Assembly (NCBI GenBank): GCA_030737835.1
Contig: JAUJYN010000040.1
Location: 972,810 to 1,036,809, forward strand
Reading direction: 5' to 3'
DNA length: 64,000 nt
From: Acorus gramineus
Lineage: Eukaryota > Streptophyta > Magnoliopsida > Acorales > Acoraceae
The first letter of the stretch is position 1. Each line of letters begins with the position of its first letter. Below, piece after piece: positions 63,075-64,000 of the stretch. Both the position numbers and the translations under genes were made by a program. Below the pieces are notes generated by a model, which was not told the origin of the DNA, searched no databases, and saw nothing but the letters and a program-made list of their open reading frames with translations.

Positions 63075-63246
63075 TGTTAAAGAGTAATTATTATGAGAAT
63101 ATTATGTCTTTATTATCACTATTGTGATATTATTAGTTTCCTAGTTTCTTTTTTCTGATATTTTAGGGTTTCCTTTATGTATCTATAAATAGAGCTTTTG
63201 ATTTCTCTAATACAATAATAAGAACTCCCTTTCCTTTATTCTAACA
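63075..63246 (+). repeat. TRIM 3' LTR (172 bp)
   Basis: Aligns with 55143-55322, with a 9-bp gap after CTAGTTT and a TATA box near 63182-63191. It is preceded by the polypurine tract AGGGAGGGGG and followed by the TSD GGTTC. Confidence 0.9.
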
Positions 63247-63251
63247 GGTTC

Positions 63252-64000
63252 ATTCATAGTCTTTTTCAGTATAGTAATCAAATATAACCTTGGATTTTTA
63301 TGATAACTTGGGGCCAAATTTCTTTATCCTTGCTTTTGTAAGCTGGTTACATTTCTTTTCAATAATGTCTAACAATTCTTCTCCAAAAAATAATAGTTAA
63401 AGACTTCCAAATCCAATTGGCAACATCAGAGAAATAATGCAATTTTGAATAAAAAATTAAGAAAATATACTTTATACAATACAAAAGATTTTCATGACTC
63501 CTCTCCTGGTGATGTATGTTGGGATATCAAATAATGTCAAGACAGCCAAGAAACTTACTTCCAACGTGGGCGAGACAGGGCGGTAGAAAGAGAAAAATCA
63601 GATCTATTTTTTTATAATGGCATGGCAGGTGGAGGGGCGAAATTTTTCTTACCGGGTTTGGGTAGTTGGATCCGTCTGCTCCTATCTCCTCCGACGCGCA
63701 TAGCTTGGTTGCTGACGATCCTCTTCCCAAAATAGACCGAACCCGAGGGTAGATCGAACAATGAGGGTCTGCGGTGGACCGATCGAAGGGATTTTTGGGG
63801 TGGATTGGACTGAACCTGATGTAATCTCTCAAGCTACCTATGTACCCTTGTTTAACGATCAAGTCACACGTAGTTCCTCTTTTCTGTGGTGGGATTTCGC
63901 ATCGGAGGTGGTCATGTGCAAGGGGTCTAGTAGAAAGAATGTTTTTTTCTCCCCCTTCTAGGGAGAATTGATCATCTATTTATAGTACTTTAAAGGATGC
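63252..64000 (-). other. intergenic; possible LTR on the minus strand at the window edge
   Basis: From about 63500 the minus strand reads a TATA box (CTATAAATAGATG, about 63987-63975), then CT-rich sequence and a GCGTCGGAGGAGATAGGAGC phrase near 63700-63683, similar to U5 parts of Tat-type gypsy LTRs. No end or TSD lies within the window. The open frame at 63527-63862 shows no known domain. The stretch 63252-63500 is AT-rich and empty. Confidence 0.3.

Larger units (their letters stand above)
55143..63246 (+). mobile_element. TRIM-like LTR retroelement (TSD GGTTC) with two nested insertions
   Basis: Short LTRs (55143-55322, 180 bp; 63075-63246, 172 bp), both TGTTAAAG...TTCTAACA with a TATA box (CTATAAATAGAG), differ by a 9-bp gap and about ten bases. 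GGTTC lies on both sides (55138-55142 and 63247-63251), a perfect TSD. A primer-binding site TGGTATCAGAG starts at 55323 and a polypurine tract AGGGAGGGGG ends at 63074. Without the nested hAT and solo LTR the element is about 1.3 kb with no coding domain, so it depended on another element's enzymes. The interior consists of CCCTGCC-rich repeats. Confidence 0.85.

Overview
This window is nuclear DNA of a flowering plant. Spliced genes with GT/AG introns encode a plastid-type histidine-triad (HIT) protein and an ARAD-type GT47 glycosyltransferase. The rest is AT-rich intergenic DNA packed with plant-type mobile elements: Ty3/gypsy chromoviruses, Ty1/copia, a TRIM-like element, hAT elements and Tourist-like MITEs. 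The species cannot be named from the sequence. There is no sign of bacterial, phage, plastid or mitochondrial DNA.

Layout. Positions 1-7124 hold two minus-strand genes, a 70-residue membrane protein (778-1081) and a six-exon HIT protein (3112-7124), with a probable solo LTR between them. Positions 7125-17350 are intergenic, with a 2.4 kb solo LTR (9539-11973, TSD GAATG), a second LTR fragment and two abutting MITEs. The three-exon GT47 gene lies at 18481-21510 (minus). It is flanked by two copies of a dispersed repeat (17352-17612 and 22376-22639). The second copy is split by a nest of elements filling 22640-44356. Positions 44786-45935 are a Tourist-like element. Positions 47160-53995 hold a truncated gypsy LTR, a PIF/Harbinger remnant, an 11-nt tandem repeat and another solo LTR. 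Positions 55143-63246 are a second nest: a TRIM-like element with a hAT transposon (55655-59291) and a gypsy solo LTR (59341-62502) inside it.

Target-site duplications (TSDs) let much of the insertion history be read directly. In the first nest a hAT element (8-bp TSD, 6 of 8 matching) contains gypsy LTR family A (TSD GCTTT), which contains a reverse-oriented LTR of family C, which contains a gypsy element whose two LTRs belong to different families. A copia element (TSD TCTTC) sits in the same hAT. In the second nest the TRIM (TSD GGTTC) was hit by the hAT (TSD AGCCCTGC) and by the solo LTR (TSD GCCCT).

The main unexplained signals are: a short box shared by otherwise dissimilar gypsy LTRs, nearly always about 425-455 nt before the LTR 3' end; CpG-rich low-complexity blocks inside those LTRs; the two-family gypsy element with a 28-nt internal copy that destroys its reading frame; and single-base frameshifts in simple runs in three genes, including the HIT gene, which may be assembly errors.
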